Source: Cystobacter ferrugineus | GTDB lineage: Bacteria; Myxococcota; Myxococcia; Myxococcales; Myxococcaceae | Length of the DNA: 64,000 bases | Direction of reading: 5' to 3' | NCBI RefSeq assembly: GCF_001887355.1 | Contig: NZ_MPIN01000014.1 | Location: forward strand, 1 to 64,000 | In this document: positions 35,995-45,000 of the stretch, one piece after another | How the letters are laid out: the number at the start of each line of letters is the position of its first letter | How positions within the stretch are numbered: the first letter of the stretch is position 1 | Notes under the pieces: model-generated | Seen by the model: only the letters and a program-made list of their open reading frames with translations | Told to the model about the DNA's origin: nothing | Databases searched by the model: none | Made by a program: the position numbers and the translations under genes

Positions 35995-37295
35995 CCTAAT
36001 CGCTCCAGGATCAACGGCTGGGGCTCGGGTGCCCGAGGCCCACAGGAATAGGCCGCCAACAGCCGCGCCCGCACATCCTCCACCGGCGCCGGGTCATTAT
36101 AGTGGATGCGCACCAGCGGGTCTCCCTTCTTCACCGGCTCGCCCACCTTGCGCAGCAGGGTGAAGCCCACGGCGGGATCGATGCGGCTGTCCACCCGCTG
36201 ACGTCCGGCCCCCAGCGCCACCGCCGCCAGGCCCACCGCCTCCGTCTGGATGCCGGTGACGAAGCCCTCCTCCGTCGCCAGCACGTCCACCTGCGAGCGC
36301 GCCTGGGGCAGCCGGGAGTAGTCGTCGATGGCCCCCGGGTCTCCCCCCTGCGCCTCAACGATCTCCTGGAGCTTGCGCACCGCGCTGCCATCCCGCACCG
36401 CCCGCTCCAGCTTCTGACGCGCCTCGGCGAGCGAGCCCGCCCGGCCCCCCAGCACCAGCATCTCCGCGGTGAGCGCCAGCGTCACCTCGGTGTAGTCGGC
36501 CGGGGCACGGCCGCGCAGCATCTCCACGGCCTCCACCACCTCCAGCGCGTTGCCCACCGCGCGCCCCAGCGGCTGGTTCATGTCCGTGAGCAGCGCCGTC
36601 ACCTTGCGGCCCATCTCCGCGCCCACGCCGATCATCGTCCGGGCCAGCAGCCGCGCGTCCTCCACCGTCTTCATGAAGGCACCGCTGCCCACCTTCACGT
36701 CCAGCACCAGCGCGTCGATGCCCTCCGCGAGCTTCTTGCTCATGATGGAGCTGCAGATGAGCGGGATGCAGTCCACCGTGGCCGTCACGTCACGCAGTGC
36801 GTAGAGCTTCTTGTCCGCGGGCGCCACCGAGGCCGTCTGGCCGATGAGGCAGCAGCCCACCTCGCGCACCAGGCGGCGGTAGTCGCTCACCGGCAGGTCC
36901 ACCTTGAAGCCGGGAATGGACTCCAGCTTGTCCAGCGTCCCCCCCGTGTGCCCCAGGCCCCGCCCGGAGATCATCGGCACGGGTACCCCGCAGGCGGCCG
37001 CCAGCGGCGCCAGGCTCAAGGACACCTTGTCCCCCACCCCACCCGTGGAGTGTTTGTCCACCTTCACTCCGGGCACGTCCCCGAGGTCCAGCACCTCCCC
37101 GGACTCGAGCATCGCCCGCGTCCAGGCGCCCAGCTCCACCGCGTCCAGTCCCCGGAAGAAGACCGCCATGCACAGGGCGGACATCTGGTAGTCCGGCACG
37201 TCGCCCGAGGTATACGCCTCGATGAACGCCCGGATGTCGCCGGGTTCCAACCGCTTCCCGTCCCGCTTGGCCTTGATGAGCTCGTAGGGTCTCAC
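35991..37295 (-). CDS. deoA: Thymidine / pyrimidine-nucleoside phosphorylase
   Basis: This 434-residue enzyme has the signature KHSTGGVGDK at 81-90, phosphate-binding SGRGLGHTGGT and the C-terminal lipoyl-like domain ending in VRIHYND. It splits thymidine, deoxyuridine or uridine with phosphate to base and (deoxy)ribose-1-phosphate. The symbol is tentative because deoA and pdp forms look alike. GTG 37295 gives MRPYELIKAKRDGK, the usual N-terminus; a longer upstream frame is a shadow. It is the first gene of its operon and divergent from the ABC transporter. Confidence 0.85.
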   Translation of the reverse strand: MRPYELIKAKRDGKRLEPGDIRAFIEAYTSGDVPDYQMSALCMAVFFRGLDAVELGAWTRAMLESGEVLDLGDVPGVKVDKHSTGGVGDKVSLSLAPLAAACGVPVPMISGRGLGHTGGTLDKLESIPGFKVDLPVSDYRRLVREVGCCLIGQTASVAPADKKLYALRDVTATVDCIPLICSSIMSKKLAEGIDALVLDVKVGSGAFMKTVEDARLLARTMIGVGAEMGRKVTALLTDMNQPLGRAVGNALEVVEAVEMLRGRAPADYTEVTLALTAEMLVLGGRAGSLAEARQKLERAVRDGSAVRKLQEIVEAQGGDPGAIDDYSRLPQARSQVDVLATEEGFVTGIQTEAVGLAAVALGAGRQRVDSRIDPAVGFTLLRKVGEPVKKGDPLVRIHYNDPAPVEDVRARLLAAYSCGPRAPEPQPLILERLG

Positions 37296-37407
37296 GAGAG
37301 AAGGCCATAGCAGGAAGGAGCGCGGGCATGCATCCGGAAGAAAAGCCCGCAGTCCCCCATCCACCAACCGGGACCCCTCCGCCATCTGATGATAAAGGGG
37401 AGAGGTC
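37296..37407. promoter_or_regulatory. Divergent control region between deoA-type and nucleoside ABC operons
   Basis: This 112-base gap separates two oppositely oriented nucleoside operons. A strong ribosome binding site (AAGGGGAGAGG, about 37395-37405) precedes the transporter's TTG. No clear -35/-10 pair or operator palindrome was found, so promoters are inferred from layout only. Confidence 0.4.
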
Positions 37408-38931
37408 TTGATCTCCCTCCGGCACATCCACAAGCGCTTTGGCGCCGTGACCGCCCTGGACGACGTGTCGCTGGACATCGGCACCGGGGAAGTGCTCGCC
37501 CTGGTGGGCGAGAACGGCGCGGGCAAGTCCACCCTCATGAACGTCCTCTACGGGCTCTACCACGCGGATGCGGGGGAGGTGCTCGTGGGAGGCCAGCCCG
37601 TGCGCCTGAAGAGTCCCCGGGACGCCATCGCCCGGGGCATCGGCATGGTGCACCAGCACTTCATGCTCGTGCCCACCCTCACGGTGGCGGAGAACGTGGT
37701 GCTCGGCCGCGAGCCCACGCGCTTCGGACGCCTGGACCAGGAGCGGGCGTGCCAGGAAGTGGCCGCCACGTGCGAGCGCTTCGGCTTCAAGTTGGACCCG
37801 CGCGCCCGCGTGGACACGCTCAGCGTGGGCTCGCAGCAGAAGGTGGAGATCGTCAAGGCGCTGCACCGCGGCGCGCAGGTGCTCATCCTCGACGAGCCCA
37901 CCGCCGTGCTCACCCCCCAGGAGTCGGATGACCTGTTCCGGGTGGCGCGGGGGCTCGCGGCGGGGGGGCGCACGGTCGTCTTCATCAGCCACAAGCTGCG
38001 CGAGGTGCTCAGCGTGGCCGAGCGCGTGGTGGTGATGCGGCGGGGCCGGCGCGTGGCCGAGGTGCGCGCCGCGCAGACGCGCCCCGAGGAACTGGCGGCG
38101 CTGATGGTGGGCGAGTCGCGCGTGCCCACCTCCGAGGCGCAGGCGTACCACCCCCCCACGGGCGAGCGGCTCTTGGAGACGCGCGAGCTGACGGCCCTGG
38201 GCGAGGACGACCGGCCCGTGCTCCGGGGCGTGTCGCTGGAGGTCCACGCGGGGGAGATCGTCGGCATCGCCGGAGTGGACGGCAACGGGCAGCGCGAGTT
38301 CGCCGAGGTGCTCACGGGCCTGCGGAAGATGGACTCGGGCAGCGGCACGCTCCTGGGCGGACCGCTCGAGGGCCTGACGCCCGCGGAGGCCCGGCGCCGG
38401 GGCGTGGGCCACGTGCCCGAGGATCGGCTGTGGCGCGCGGTGGTGAAGGCCATGAGCGTGGAGGAGAACGTGGCGCTGGGGCGGCAGGCCCAGGAGCCCT
38501 TCGCGCGGGGGCCCCGGGTGGACTTCGAGGGCCGCCGGGAGCGCACCCAGACGCTGCTGAAGGCCTATGACGTGCGGCCGCCGGATCCGCGGCTGCCCCT
38601 GCAAGCGCTCTCCGGCGGCAACCAGCAGAAGGTGGTGGTGGCGCGCGAGCTGGATGCCTCGCCCCGGTTGCTCGTGGTGGTGCAGCCCACGCGCGGCCTG
38701 GACATCGGCGCGGTGGCGCAGGTGCAGGCGAAGCTGCGCGAGGCGCGGGACAGGGGCGCCGGCGTGGTGCTCGTCTCGTTGGATCTGGAGGAGGTACTCG
38801 CCCTGGCTGATCGCGTCTATGTCTTCTTCGAGGGCCGTGTGAGCGGCACCTTCACCCGGCCCGAGTTCGACGAGCGGGAGATCGGCCGGCGGATGCTCGG
38901 CACCGGACAGCAGGAGGTGGCGCATGGGTGA
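37408..38931 (+). CDS. Nucleoside-type ABC transporter ATPase (double cassette)
   Basis: This 507-residue protein contains two ABC cassettes in tandem. The first has Walker A GENGAGKST, signature LSVGSQQKVEI and Walker B LILDEPTA. The second keeps LSGGNQQKVVVARE but has IAGVDGNGQRE as a degenerate Walker A, as usual in the RbsA/NupA-like family. Double cassettes with two permeases of this type serve the BmpA-dependent purine/deoxynucleoside importers (NupO-like). The start is TTG 37408, supported by the strong ribosome binding site. No BmpA-like binding protein gene is in the window. Confidence 0.8.
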   Translation: MISLRHIHKRFGAVTALDDVSLDIGTGEVLALVGENGAGKSTLMNVLYGLYHADAGEVLVGGQPVRLKSPRDAIARGIGMVHQHFMLVPTLTVAENVVLGREPTRFGRLDQERACQEVAATCERFGFKLDPRARVDTLSVGSQQKVEIVKALHRGAQVLILDEPTAVLTPQESDDLFRVARGLAAGGRTVVFISHKLREVLSVAERVVVMRRGRRVAEVRAAQTRPEELAALMVGESRVPTSEAQAYHPPTGERLLETRELTALGEDDRPVLRGVSLEVHAGEIVGIAGVDGNGQREFAEVLTGLRKMDSGSGTLLGGPLEGLTPAEARRRGVGHVPEDRLWRAVVKAMSVEENVALGRQAQEPFARGPRVDFEGRRERTQTLLKAYDVRPPDPRLPLQALSGGNQQKVVVARELDASPRLLVVVQPTRGLDIGAVAQVQAKLREARDRGAGVVLVSLDLEEVLALADRVYVFFEGRVSGTFTRPEFDEREIGRRMLGTGQQEVAHG

Positions 38932-40063
38932 GCGGCTGCGCGCGGTGCTGCCCTCGGTCTTCTCCGTGTTCCTCGCGCTCGCGGTGTGCTGGTGCTTCAT
39001 CGCCCTCACGCGCGACGCGCGGACGGCCACCGACGCCTACTTCCAGATGCTGCGCGGGGGGCTCGGCGACTGGCCGGCCTACCTCGACGGGGGACGCGTG
39101 GCGCTGCTCACCCGGCCCCTGGGCGAGGCCGCCATCAAGGCCTCCATCCTGCTGCTCACCGGCCTGTCGGTGGCGGTGGCCTTCAAGGTGGGCCTGTTCA
39201 ACATCGGCGCCCAGGGGCAGATGCTCATGGGCGCGCTGGTGGCGGCGCTGGTGGGCGCGTGGTGGGAGCTGCCCGCGCCCCTGCACGTGCTCGCGGCGCT
39301 GCTCATGGCGGGGCTCGCCGGGGGCGCGTGGGCGCTCATCGCCGCCTGGCTCAAGCTCGCCCGGGGCGTGCACGAGGTCATCTCCACCATCATGCTCAAC
39401 TGGGTGGCGGTGAGTCTGGTGGACAACTGGCTCGTGGTGGGCCCGTTGCGCGCCGGAGCGGGCACCACTCTGTCCACCACGGGCACCCCGGAGATCCTCC
39501 CCAGCGCGCACCTGCCGCGGCTGCTCGGGGAGATCTCCCGGCTGCACCTGGGCTTCCCCCTGGCGCTGGCGGTGGCGCTGGCGCTCTGGGTGTGGCTGTC
39601 CTGGCTGCGCACGGGCTTCGAGACGCGCGCGGTGGGACTGGGCGCCGAGGCGGCCCGGGCGGCGGGCATTCCCGTCACCCGGCGCACCGCGGAGGCCATG
39701 GGACTGGCCGGAGGGCTCGCGGGCCTGGCGGGCGCGGTGCTCGTGCTGGGCACCGAGCTGCGCTACCCCGGCACGCTGGGCGCACCCTACGGCTTCGACG
39801 GCATCGCCATCTCCCTCATCGGCAACAGCCACCCGCTCGGGGTGACGCTCTCGGCGCTCTTCTTCGGGGCGCTGCGCGCGGGCGGCACGCGCATGCAGCT
39901 GCTCGGCGTGCACAAGAGCTACCCCGAGCTCATCCAGGGCCTGGCCCTGCTCTTCGTCGCGGGCCGGCAGGTGTGGCTCGCCCTGATGCGCCCCCGGCGG
40001 CGCGCGCCCCAGGTGTCCGCCGAGGCGGCACCCGCTCCAGGTCCGGAGGTGCCACGTGCTTGA
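38924..40063 (+). CDS. Nucleoside-type ABC transporter permease 1
   Basis: This 379-residue protein has about ten membrane helices and matches the NupP/YufP branch of the BPD_transp_2 family: LLTGLSVAVAFKVGLFNIGAQGQ and the later LGTELRYPGTLGAPYGFDGIAI. The C-terminus is a short basic/Pro-rich tail. It overlaps the ATPase by eight bases and the next permease by eight bases. Together they form an inner-membrane importer whose likely substrates are nucleosides, given the neighbours. Confidence 0.8.
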   Translation: MGERLRAVLPSVFSVFLALAVCWCFIALTRDARTATDAYFQMLRGGLGDWPAYLDGGRVALLTRPLGEAAIKASILLLTGLSVAVAFKVGLFNIGAQGQMLMGALVAALVGAWWELPAPLHVLAALLMAGLAGGAWALIAAWLKLARGVHEVISTIMLNWVAVSLVDNWLVVGPLRAGAGTTLSTTGTPEILPSAHLPRLLGEISRLHLGFPLALAVALALWVWLSWLRTGFETRAVGLGAEAARAAGIPVTRRTAEAMGLAGGLAGLAGAVLVLGTELRYPGTLGAPYGFDGIAISLIGNSHPLGVTLSALFFGALRAGGTRMQLLGVHKSYPELIQGLALLFVAGRQVWLALMRPRRRAPQVSAEAAPAPGPEVPRA

Positions 40064-40985
40064 GGTGTTGGAAGCGCTCCTGTCCTCCACGCTGGAGTAC
40101 TTCCCGGCGCTGGTCTTCGCCACCCTGGGCGCCACGCTCTGCGAGCGCTCGGGCGTCGTCAACGTGGGCATCGAGGGGATGATGCGCGCGGGAGCCTTCT
40201 GCGCCGCGGTGGCCGCCCTCTCCATGCCCACGCCCGTGGGGGTGATGGTGGGCATGCTCGCGGGCGCGGGGGTGGCGGCGGTGCATGGCGCCCTGTGCAT
40301 CCACTGGCGCTCGGACCAGGTGGTGTCCGGCATGGCCCTCAACCTCGTGGCGACCGCCGGCGGCACCTACCTCCTGGAGTCCCTCTACGGGCCCAATGGC
40401 ACGCCCCCCATCCAGCAGCTCTCGCGCTGGCACGTGCCGGGACTGGACGGGGTGCCGCTCCTGCGCGTCTTCTCCGGGCACTCGGCGCTCACCTGGCTCG
40501 CCCTGGTGCTGCCCTTCGTCTTCCACGCCCTCTTCTACCGCACCCCCTTCGGCCTGCGGCTGCGCGCCGTGGGCGACAAGCCCCACGCCGTGGCCACGCT
40601 CGGCCTGTCCGTGCCCGGCCTGCGCTGGCTCGCCGTGCTCGGCTGCGGGCTGCTCGCGGGCCTCGGCGGGGCCACGCTGTCCACCGCCGTGCTCGACCGC
40701 TTCGAGCAGCACACCCCCGCGGGCCTGGGCTTCATGGCCCTGGCCGCCATGGTGTTCGGCCGGTGGACCCCCCTGGGCGCCCTGCTCGCCGCGCTCTTCT
40801 TCTCCGCCGGCAACGCGCTGCGCATCGGCCTGGCCTCCAGCGCCCCCGGCCTCCTGGAGGTCATCCCCCAGGGCTTCCTGCTCGCCCTGCCCTACCTCCT
40901 GACGCTCCTCCTGCTCGGCTTCCAGGGCCGCCGCACCCACGCCCCCGCCGCCCTGGGCACCCCCTACGAGCAGGAGTCGCGCTGA
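40056..40985 (+). CDS. Nucleoside-type ABC transporter permease 2
   Basis: This 309-residue protein has about nine membrane helices and fits the NupQ/YufQ branch. It starts at GTG 40056 and shows FATLGATLCERSGVVNVGIEG near the beginning and YRTPFGLRLRAVGDKPHAV in the middle. It partners the first permease. A strong intrinsic terminator begins 21 bases after its stop, closing the transporter operon. Confidence 0.8.
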   Translation: MLEVLEALLSSTLEYFPALVFATLGATLCERSGVVNVGIEGMMRAGAFCAAVAALSMPTPVGVMVGMLAGAGVAAVHGALCIHWRSDQVVSGMALNLVATAGGTYLLESLYGPNGTPPIQQLSRWHVPGLDGVPLLRVFSGHSALTWLALVLPFVFHALFYRTPFGLRLRAVGDKPHAVATLGLSVPGLRWLAVLGCGLLAGLGGATLSTAVLDRFEQHTPAGLGFMALAAMVFGRWTPLGALLAALFFSAGNALRIGLASSAPGLLEVIPQGFLLALPYLLTLLLLGFQGRRTHAPAALGTPYEQESR

Positions 40986-41005
40986 ACCCAGGTGACAGCC
41001 GCACC

Positions 41006-41049
41006 CCCTCCGGCCTGGAATCCCTTCCAGACCGTGAGGGCGGTTTTTT
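41006..41049 (+). terminator. Strong intrinsic terminator after the transporter operon
   Basis: A long stem forms from CCCTC, CGG and CTGGAA on the left arm (41006-41020) with TTCCAG, CCG and GAGGG on the right (41025-41040), around a TCCC loop. It is followed by CGG and a run of six T (41044-41049). Confidence 0.8.
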
Positions 41050-41178
41050 ACAGTATGGGTCAGGGCAACCCTGGGTCATTTCGGACCGAGAATCACTCTG
41101 GACCCTCCCATCTGACAGATAGGGTCGATGAAAGCGGAACACGCCATCGTCTGGACAACGCGACAAAGTCGCGTTTTT
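41050..41178 (+). ncRNA. Candidate small RNA between two terminators (tentative)
   Basis: This 129-base stretch in a 460-base gene-poor gap lies between the transporter terminator and a second perfect terminator hairpin at 41158-41178 that no annotated gene needs. A second terminator without a gene in front suggests a separately made short transcript, or a leader attenuated before the ATPase-fold gene at 41446. No convincing promoter is visible and the whole gap shares open frames on the plus strand, so a small protein is also possible. Confidence 0.3.
41158..41178 (+). terminator. Perfect intrinsic terminator in the gene-poor gap
   Basis: ACGCGAC (41158-41164) and GTCGCGT (41168-41174) form a perfect seven-base stem with an AAA loop. 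It merges into a T run (41174-41178). It could end a short RNA or attenuate transcription toward 41446. Confidence 0.65.
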
Positions 41179-41445
41179 CAAGGATGCGCTGCTTCGCTGT
41201 CTCTGTCCAGACAGAGTGGAAAAGGGGAAAAGGCAGCGGCATGGGGATCGCATCTAATAGGCCTCGTGCGCTCGGGCACATTCGCGGAGGAGAGGGGGGG
41301 CCGCGAAGGCCAGGGCGGGCAGGCTGGAACCAGACGTAGGGGCGGTATCGGGCGGGGTGGGGAAAGGAAGGGGGCCGGCGTCCTGGGGTATTCGAGGGGG
41401 GGCCGACGTGAACGACGAACAGAAGATGACGGGTGGGGTGACGTG
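41179..41445 (+). other. Gene-poor leader with G-rich tracts and a short leader-peptide frame
   Basis: This stretch contains a hairpin CTCTGT-CCAG-ACAGAG near 41199 and long G-rich runs on the plus strand (about 41285-41410). At 41408-41446 lies a 12-codon frame that starts at GTG behind a G-rich ribosome binding site. Its stop TGA overlaps the ATG of the next gene by one base (TGATG). The layout suggests translational coupling. Nothing else was recognised. Confidence 0.35.
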
Positions 41446-42009
41446 ATGAGTGCGGTGGCGACGGCCTGTTGGCCGCAACAAATGCTCGTGACGGGTGGGG
41501 AGGGCCGAGGTCGGCTGGCGAGTGTGAGCGCCCGGGAGGGCGGCGACGAGCAGCACCTGGATCTGTGCACGCTGGCACGCGAAGCGGTCTCGCTGCTGCG
41601 CTCCGCCGGACACGTGGAACCCACCGAGCTGCAGTTGGAGCTGCCGGACGAGCCGGTGTTCGCGCGGGTGAACCCGTGGCGCATGGCGCAGGTGCTGTTC
41701 CACCTCATCGCGGACGCCGTGGGCGCGCGCCGGGGAGCGCCGAGCGCCAGCAGCACGCGGGCCGTGCGCTTGAGCGTGGAGCCGCAGGACGACTTCGGGG
41801 ACTACGGCCCCACCATCCAGATGCGCTACATGGGGCAGGGCGGCCCGGTGCAGCCCTCGCGAGAGGCGACCAGCCCGGAGGGACTCGAGGTGGCGCGCGA
41901 GCTCGTGAAGGCCCAGGGCGGACACCTCGCGGTGAAGCACCACGGGAACACGGGCACCACGGTCACCGTCACCGTGGAGCTGCCGGACCAGGGCACCGCG
42001 AGCTGGTAG
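41446..42009 (+). CDS. Stand-alone GHKL histidine-kinase-like ATPase protein
   Basis: This 187-residue protein resembles the C-terminal half of a sensor kinase. It has an N-box-like helix (NPWRMAQVLFHLIADAVGAR) and an ending of GLEVARELVKAQGGHLAVKHHGNTGTTVTVTVEL. No HisKA dimerisation domain or phosphoacceptor His is present, and the G1/G2 glycine motifs are weak, so ATP binding is uncertain. The first 45 residues are of low complexity. ATG 41446 is coupled to a tiny upstream frame. It may act as an anti-sigma or partner-switching protein. Confidence 0.6.
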   Translation: MSAVATACWPQQMLVTGGEGRGRLASVSAREGGDEQHLDLCTLAREAVSLLRSAGHVEPTELQLELPDEPVFARVNPWRMAQVLFHLIADAVGARRGAPSASSTRAVRLSVEPQDDFGDYGPTIQMRYMGQGGPVQPSREATSPEGLEVARELVKAQGGHLAVKHHGNTGTTVTVTVELPDQGTASW

Positions 42010-42078
42010 CCACGGGGCCCCGTGGAGCCGCCGTGAGCCGGGGGCGAGCCCCCGGGCTCCGGACGACGGACCCACGAA

Positions 42079-42747
42079 CTACAGGTGGAAGGCGACGCCG
42101 AACGTGGCATCCAGCGTGAAGCGCGCGTCGCCCCGGCCGTAGTAGCCGTAGTAGGGGCCGATGGACGGACCCATGCGCACGTTGAAGTTGATGGCGAGGT
42201 TGCGGGCCACGAAGTACTCCAGTCCGGCGCCCACCAGCAGCGGGAAGACAGGGCCGCCGCCCGCGCCGAAGAGGACGTAGAAGGGCACGTCCACGCCGAA
42301 GTTGAGCATCAGCGCGCTGCCCACCGGCAGTCCCAGCGTGAGGGACAACGGCAGGGCCAGGCCCACGTCGGTGAAGTTGTCGTAGAAGTAGAAGAGGGGC
42401 CCGGGCGCGAAGCTCAGCCCCAGGTTCACCTGCGACGTCTGCACCAGCATCAACCGCATCCAGGCCTGGAGCTTGATGCCCGGCACCACGCTGGTGACGA
42501 TGCCCTCGCGGCCGTAGTTGAAGGTGAACTTGCCGCCGATGTCGAAGCGCGACGTGGCCCCGTGCAACAGGCCCAGCGACACACCCGGCCAGCCGAGCTG
42601 GCCATTCAACACGGTGGCGCCCTGCCCCACCGTCTGCCCCGAGAGCACGGACCAGCCCTGGCCCCGGCCGTAGCCCTCCTGCGCCATGGCGGCTCCCGAC
42701 ACGAGGAGCATGCCCACCACGAAACCACTCACGATGCCGCGTTTCAC
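42079..42747 (-). CDS. Small outer-membrane beta-barrel-like protein
   Basis: This 222-residue protein starts at GTG 42747 with a clear signal peptide ending in GAAMA. The mature part alternates hydrophobic and aromatic/Gly residues in strand-like runs and ends with a terminal aromatic/hydrophobic strand (GVAFHL), as in small outer-membrane barrels. No named family was recognised. The start overlaps the phosphomutase stop by four bases (GTGA), so they are coupled. It could be a pore for nucleosides, by analogy of context with Tsx, but there is no sequence support for that. Confidence 0.6.
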   Translation of the reverse strand: MKRGIVSGFVVGMLLVSGAAMAQEGYGRGQGWSVLSGQTVGQGATVLNGQLGWPGVSLGLLHGATSRFDIGGKFTFNYGREGIVTSVVPGIKLQAWMRLMLVQTSQVNLGLSFAPGPLFYFYDNFTDVGLALPLSLTLGLPVGSALMLNFGVDVPFYVLFGAGGGPVFPLLVGAGLEYFVARNLAINFNVRMGPSIGPYYGYYGRGDARFTLDATFGVAFHL

Positions 42748-44486
42748 GCTGTGACCTCCGGCTGCCCCCGCTCGCGCGCCAGCGCGAGGAAGGCGTCGAT
42801 GAACTGTTGGAGCTGGGCCTCCGCCCGGGCGCGCGCGGCGGACACCGGCTCGCCCGGACCGGGCGTCTCCTTCAGCTCGAAGTAGTATTTGATCTTCGGC
42901 TCCGTCCCCGAGGGCCGTGCCGTCACCCGTCCCCCACCCTCCAACTCGAAGGCGAGCACGTTGGAGGGTGGCAGCTTCTCGCCCTTCTTGTAGTCCGTCA
43001 CCGCCCGCACCGTGCGCGAGCCCACGCGCGCGGGAGGCGAGGCACGCAGGCCCTCCATGATGCGCGCGATGACCTGCGCGCCCTGGGCTCCCGGGAAGGT
43101 GAAGTTGCGCTGGGCGCTCACGTAGAGGCCGAAGCGGCGCTGGATCTCCTCCAGGTAGCCGGCCACCGTCGTACCCCGCGACTCGCACCAGGCGGCCAGG
43201 TCCGCGAACACGAGCGCCGCGCCCACCCCGTCCTTGTCCCGCGTCACCGTGCCCACGCAGTAGCCGAGCGCCTCCTCGTAGCCGAAGACGAAGCGGGTGC
43301 CCTCGGCGCGCTCGCGCTCGAGAGAACGGTTGGCGATCCACTTGAAGCCGGTGAGCACCTCGTCGTACGCGGCGCCCAGCTCGCGCGCCATGTCGCCAAG
43401 CTGCGTGGAGGACACGATGGTGGTGACGACGTGCGGCGTGGCGCCGGCGGCCTGCTTCGCCCCCCGCGCGAGCACGTAGTGGCCCAGGAGCACGCCCACC
43501 TCGTTGCCGGTGAGCATGCGCAGCGCGCCGTCCTGCCCACGAATCATCACCGCGAGGCGATCCGCGTCCGGGTCATTGGCGAGCACCAGGTCCGCGTTCA
43601 CGCGCCGCGCGGTGGCGAGCGACAGATCCATGGCCCCCGGCTCCTCGGGGTTGGGAAAGCGCACGGTGGGAAAGGTGCCATCCGGCTGATGCTGCTCGGC
43701 CACCACGTGGACGTGGCGGAAGCCCGCGCGCGCCAGGGCCCGCTCCATCCACACGCCGCCCACTCCGTGCATCGCGGTGTAGACGATGCGCAGCGAGTCC
43801 GAGCCACGTCCATGCACGCGCAGCCGGAGGATGGCCTCCAGGTACTCCTCGCCGAGCGAGTCCGGCAGCGCGTTCCACAGCCCCCGGGCGCGCGCCTCGT
43901 CCACCGGGAGCAGCCGCACCTGGTTGGCGGGCTCCACGCGGGCGATCTCCGCGGCAATGCCCTTGTCGTGGGGAGGGATGATCTGCGCGCCGTTGCCCCA
44001 GTAGACCTTGAAGCCGTTGTACTCGGGCGGGTTGTGGCTCGCGGTGACCATGACGCCCGCGGCGGCGTTGAGGTGCAGGGTGGCGAAGGCGGCGAGCGGC
44101 GTGGGCACCAGCGAGGGGAAGACGTGGGCGGGAATGCCCTCGGCGGCGAGCACGCGCGCGGTGTCCTCGGCGAGCTCCGCGCTCAAGCGCCGGCCGTCGC
44201 GCCCCACCACCACGCCGCGGCGGGCGACATCCGGGACGGTGGCCTTGAGGTAGCGCGCCAGGCCCGCGGTGGTCCGGCGCACCACCGCGCGGTTCATCCG
44301 GTTGGGTCCCGCGCCCATGACGCCCCGCAGGCCCGCGGTGCCGAACTCCAGGTCGCCCGCGAACCGGTCCGCCAGGTCCGCCACGTCCCCGCGCGCGAGC
44401 ACCTCGCGCAGCTCCGCCACGGTGGCCGGGTCCGGATCCGCCCGCAGCCATGTCTCCGCCTTGTCCTTCAGCTCTGTCGCGTCCAT
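42744..44486 (-). CDS. Phosphohexo-/phosphopentomutase, PGM2-type
   Basis: This 580-residue alpha-D-phosphohexomutase has catalytic serine S150 in TASHNPPEYNG, metal loop DPDADR at 305-310, and a C-terminal phosphate loop RPSGTEPKIK. The N-terminal LEFGTAGLRGVMGAGPNRMN and the length match the PGM2/PgcA branch, whose human member PGM2 is mainly a phosphopentomutase. Given the DeoC and phosphorylase genes nearby, ribose- or deoxyribose-1-phosphate is a likely substrate, though glucose-1-phosphate cannot be excluded. ATG 44486 with AAGGAGG seven bases upstream beats the GTG two codons earlier. Confidence 0.85.
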   Translation of the reverse strand: MDATELKDKAETWLRADPDPATVAELREVLARGDVADLADRFAGDLEFGTAGLRGVMGAGPNRMNRAVVRRTTAGLARYLKATVPDVARRGVVVGRDGRRLSAELAEDTARVLAAEGIPAHVFPSLVPTPLAAFATLHLNAAAGVMVTASHNPPEYNGFKVYWGNGAQIIPPHDKGIAAEIARVEPANQVRLLPVDEARARGLWNALPDSLGEEYLEAILRLRVHGRGSDSLRIVYTAMHGVGGVWMERALARAGFRHVHVVAEQHQPDGTFPTVRFPNPEEPGAMDLSLATARRVNADLVLANDPDADRLAVMIRGQDGALRMLTGNEVGVLLGHYVLARGAKQAAGATPHVVTTIVSSTQLGDMARELGAAYDEVLTGFKWIANRSLERERAEGTRFVFGYEEALGYCVGTVTRDKDGVGAALVFADLAAWCESRGTTVAGYLEEIQRRFGLYVSAQRNFTFPGAQGAQVIARIMEGLRASPPARVGSRTVRAVTDYKKGEKLPPSNVLAFELEGGGRVTARPSGTEPKIKYYFELKETPGPGEPVSAARARAEAQLQQFIDAFLALARERGQPEVTA

Positions 44487-44575
44487 CTCCACCCCTCCTT
44501 AAGCGGTTGTCCCGTCGCCGACGTGGCCGGCCTTCTGCGTCTGTTCAGCGATGGTCAACCGGCTCCCGCCTGGTG

Positions 44576-44968
44576 TCAGGTGTAGTCGGTGAGCTTCTTG
44601 CGGGTCGGCCCGCCCTTGGGCGCGTCCTTCTGCCCCTGGCAGTTCACGCAGAACTCCACATAGGGCACGGCCTCCAGCCGGCCCAGGGGAATCTCGTCCC
44701 CACACTCCTCGCACTCGCCGAAGGAGTCCGGATCCTGGCGCAGCTTGCCCAGCGCCTTGAGCACGCGCTGCAACACGACGTCCGAGTTGCGGTTGCGGTT
44801 GGAGGCGATGGCCTGGAGCATCTCGTTGAGCGGCTGCTCGTCCTCGTCGCCCCCCACGCGCCCCTCGTCGGTGCGGTTGGGCTCGATGCGCGCGGGCGTC
44901 TTGCCCGTCAGCTCCGCGTGCAGCTCCAGCAGCTTCTGCATGAACTTCTCGCGCTGTGCGTCGGTCAC
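44576..44968 (-). CDS. TraR/DksA-family zinc-finger protein
   Basis: This 130-residue protein has an N-terminal helical region and a C4 zinc finger with C86, C89, C107 and C110, typical of DksA/TraR proteins that bind the RNA polymerase secondary channel. The DksA coiled-coil acidic tip (DxxDxA) is not clearly present. GTG 44968 follows GGGAGAGAGG. It lies between deoC and the phosphomutase gene in one operon. It may tune transcription of this operon or have a general role. Confidence 0.75.
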   Translation of the reverse strand: MTDAQREKFMQKLLELHAELTGKTPARIEPNRTDEGRVGGDEDEQPLNEMLQAIASNRNRNSDVVLQRVLKALGKLRQDPDSFGECEECGDEIPLGRLEAVPYVEFCVNCQGQKDAPKGGPTRKKLTDYT

Positions 44969-45000
44969 GGCCTCTCTCCCTTGGTGGGCCAGGTAGGGGG

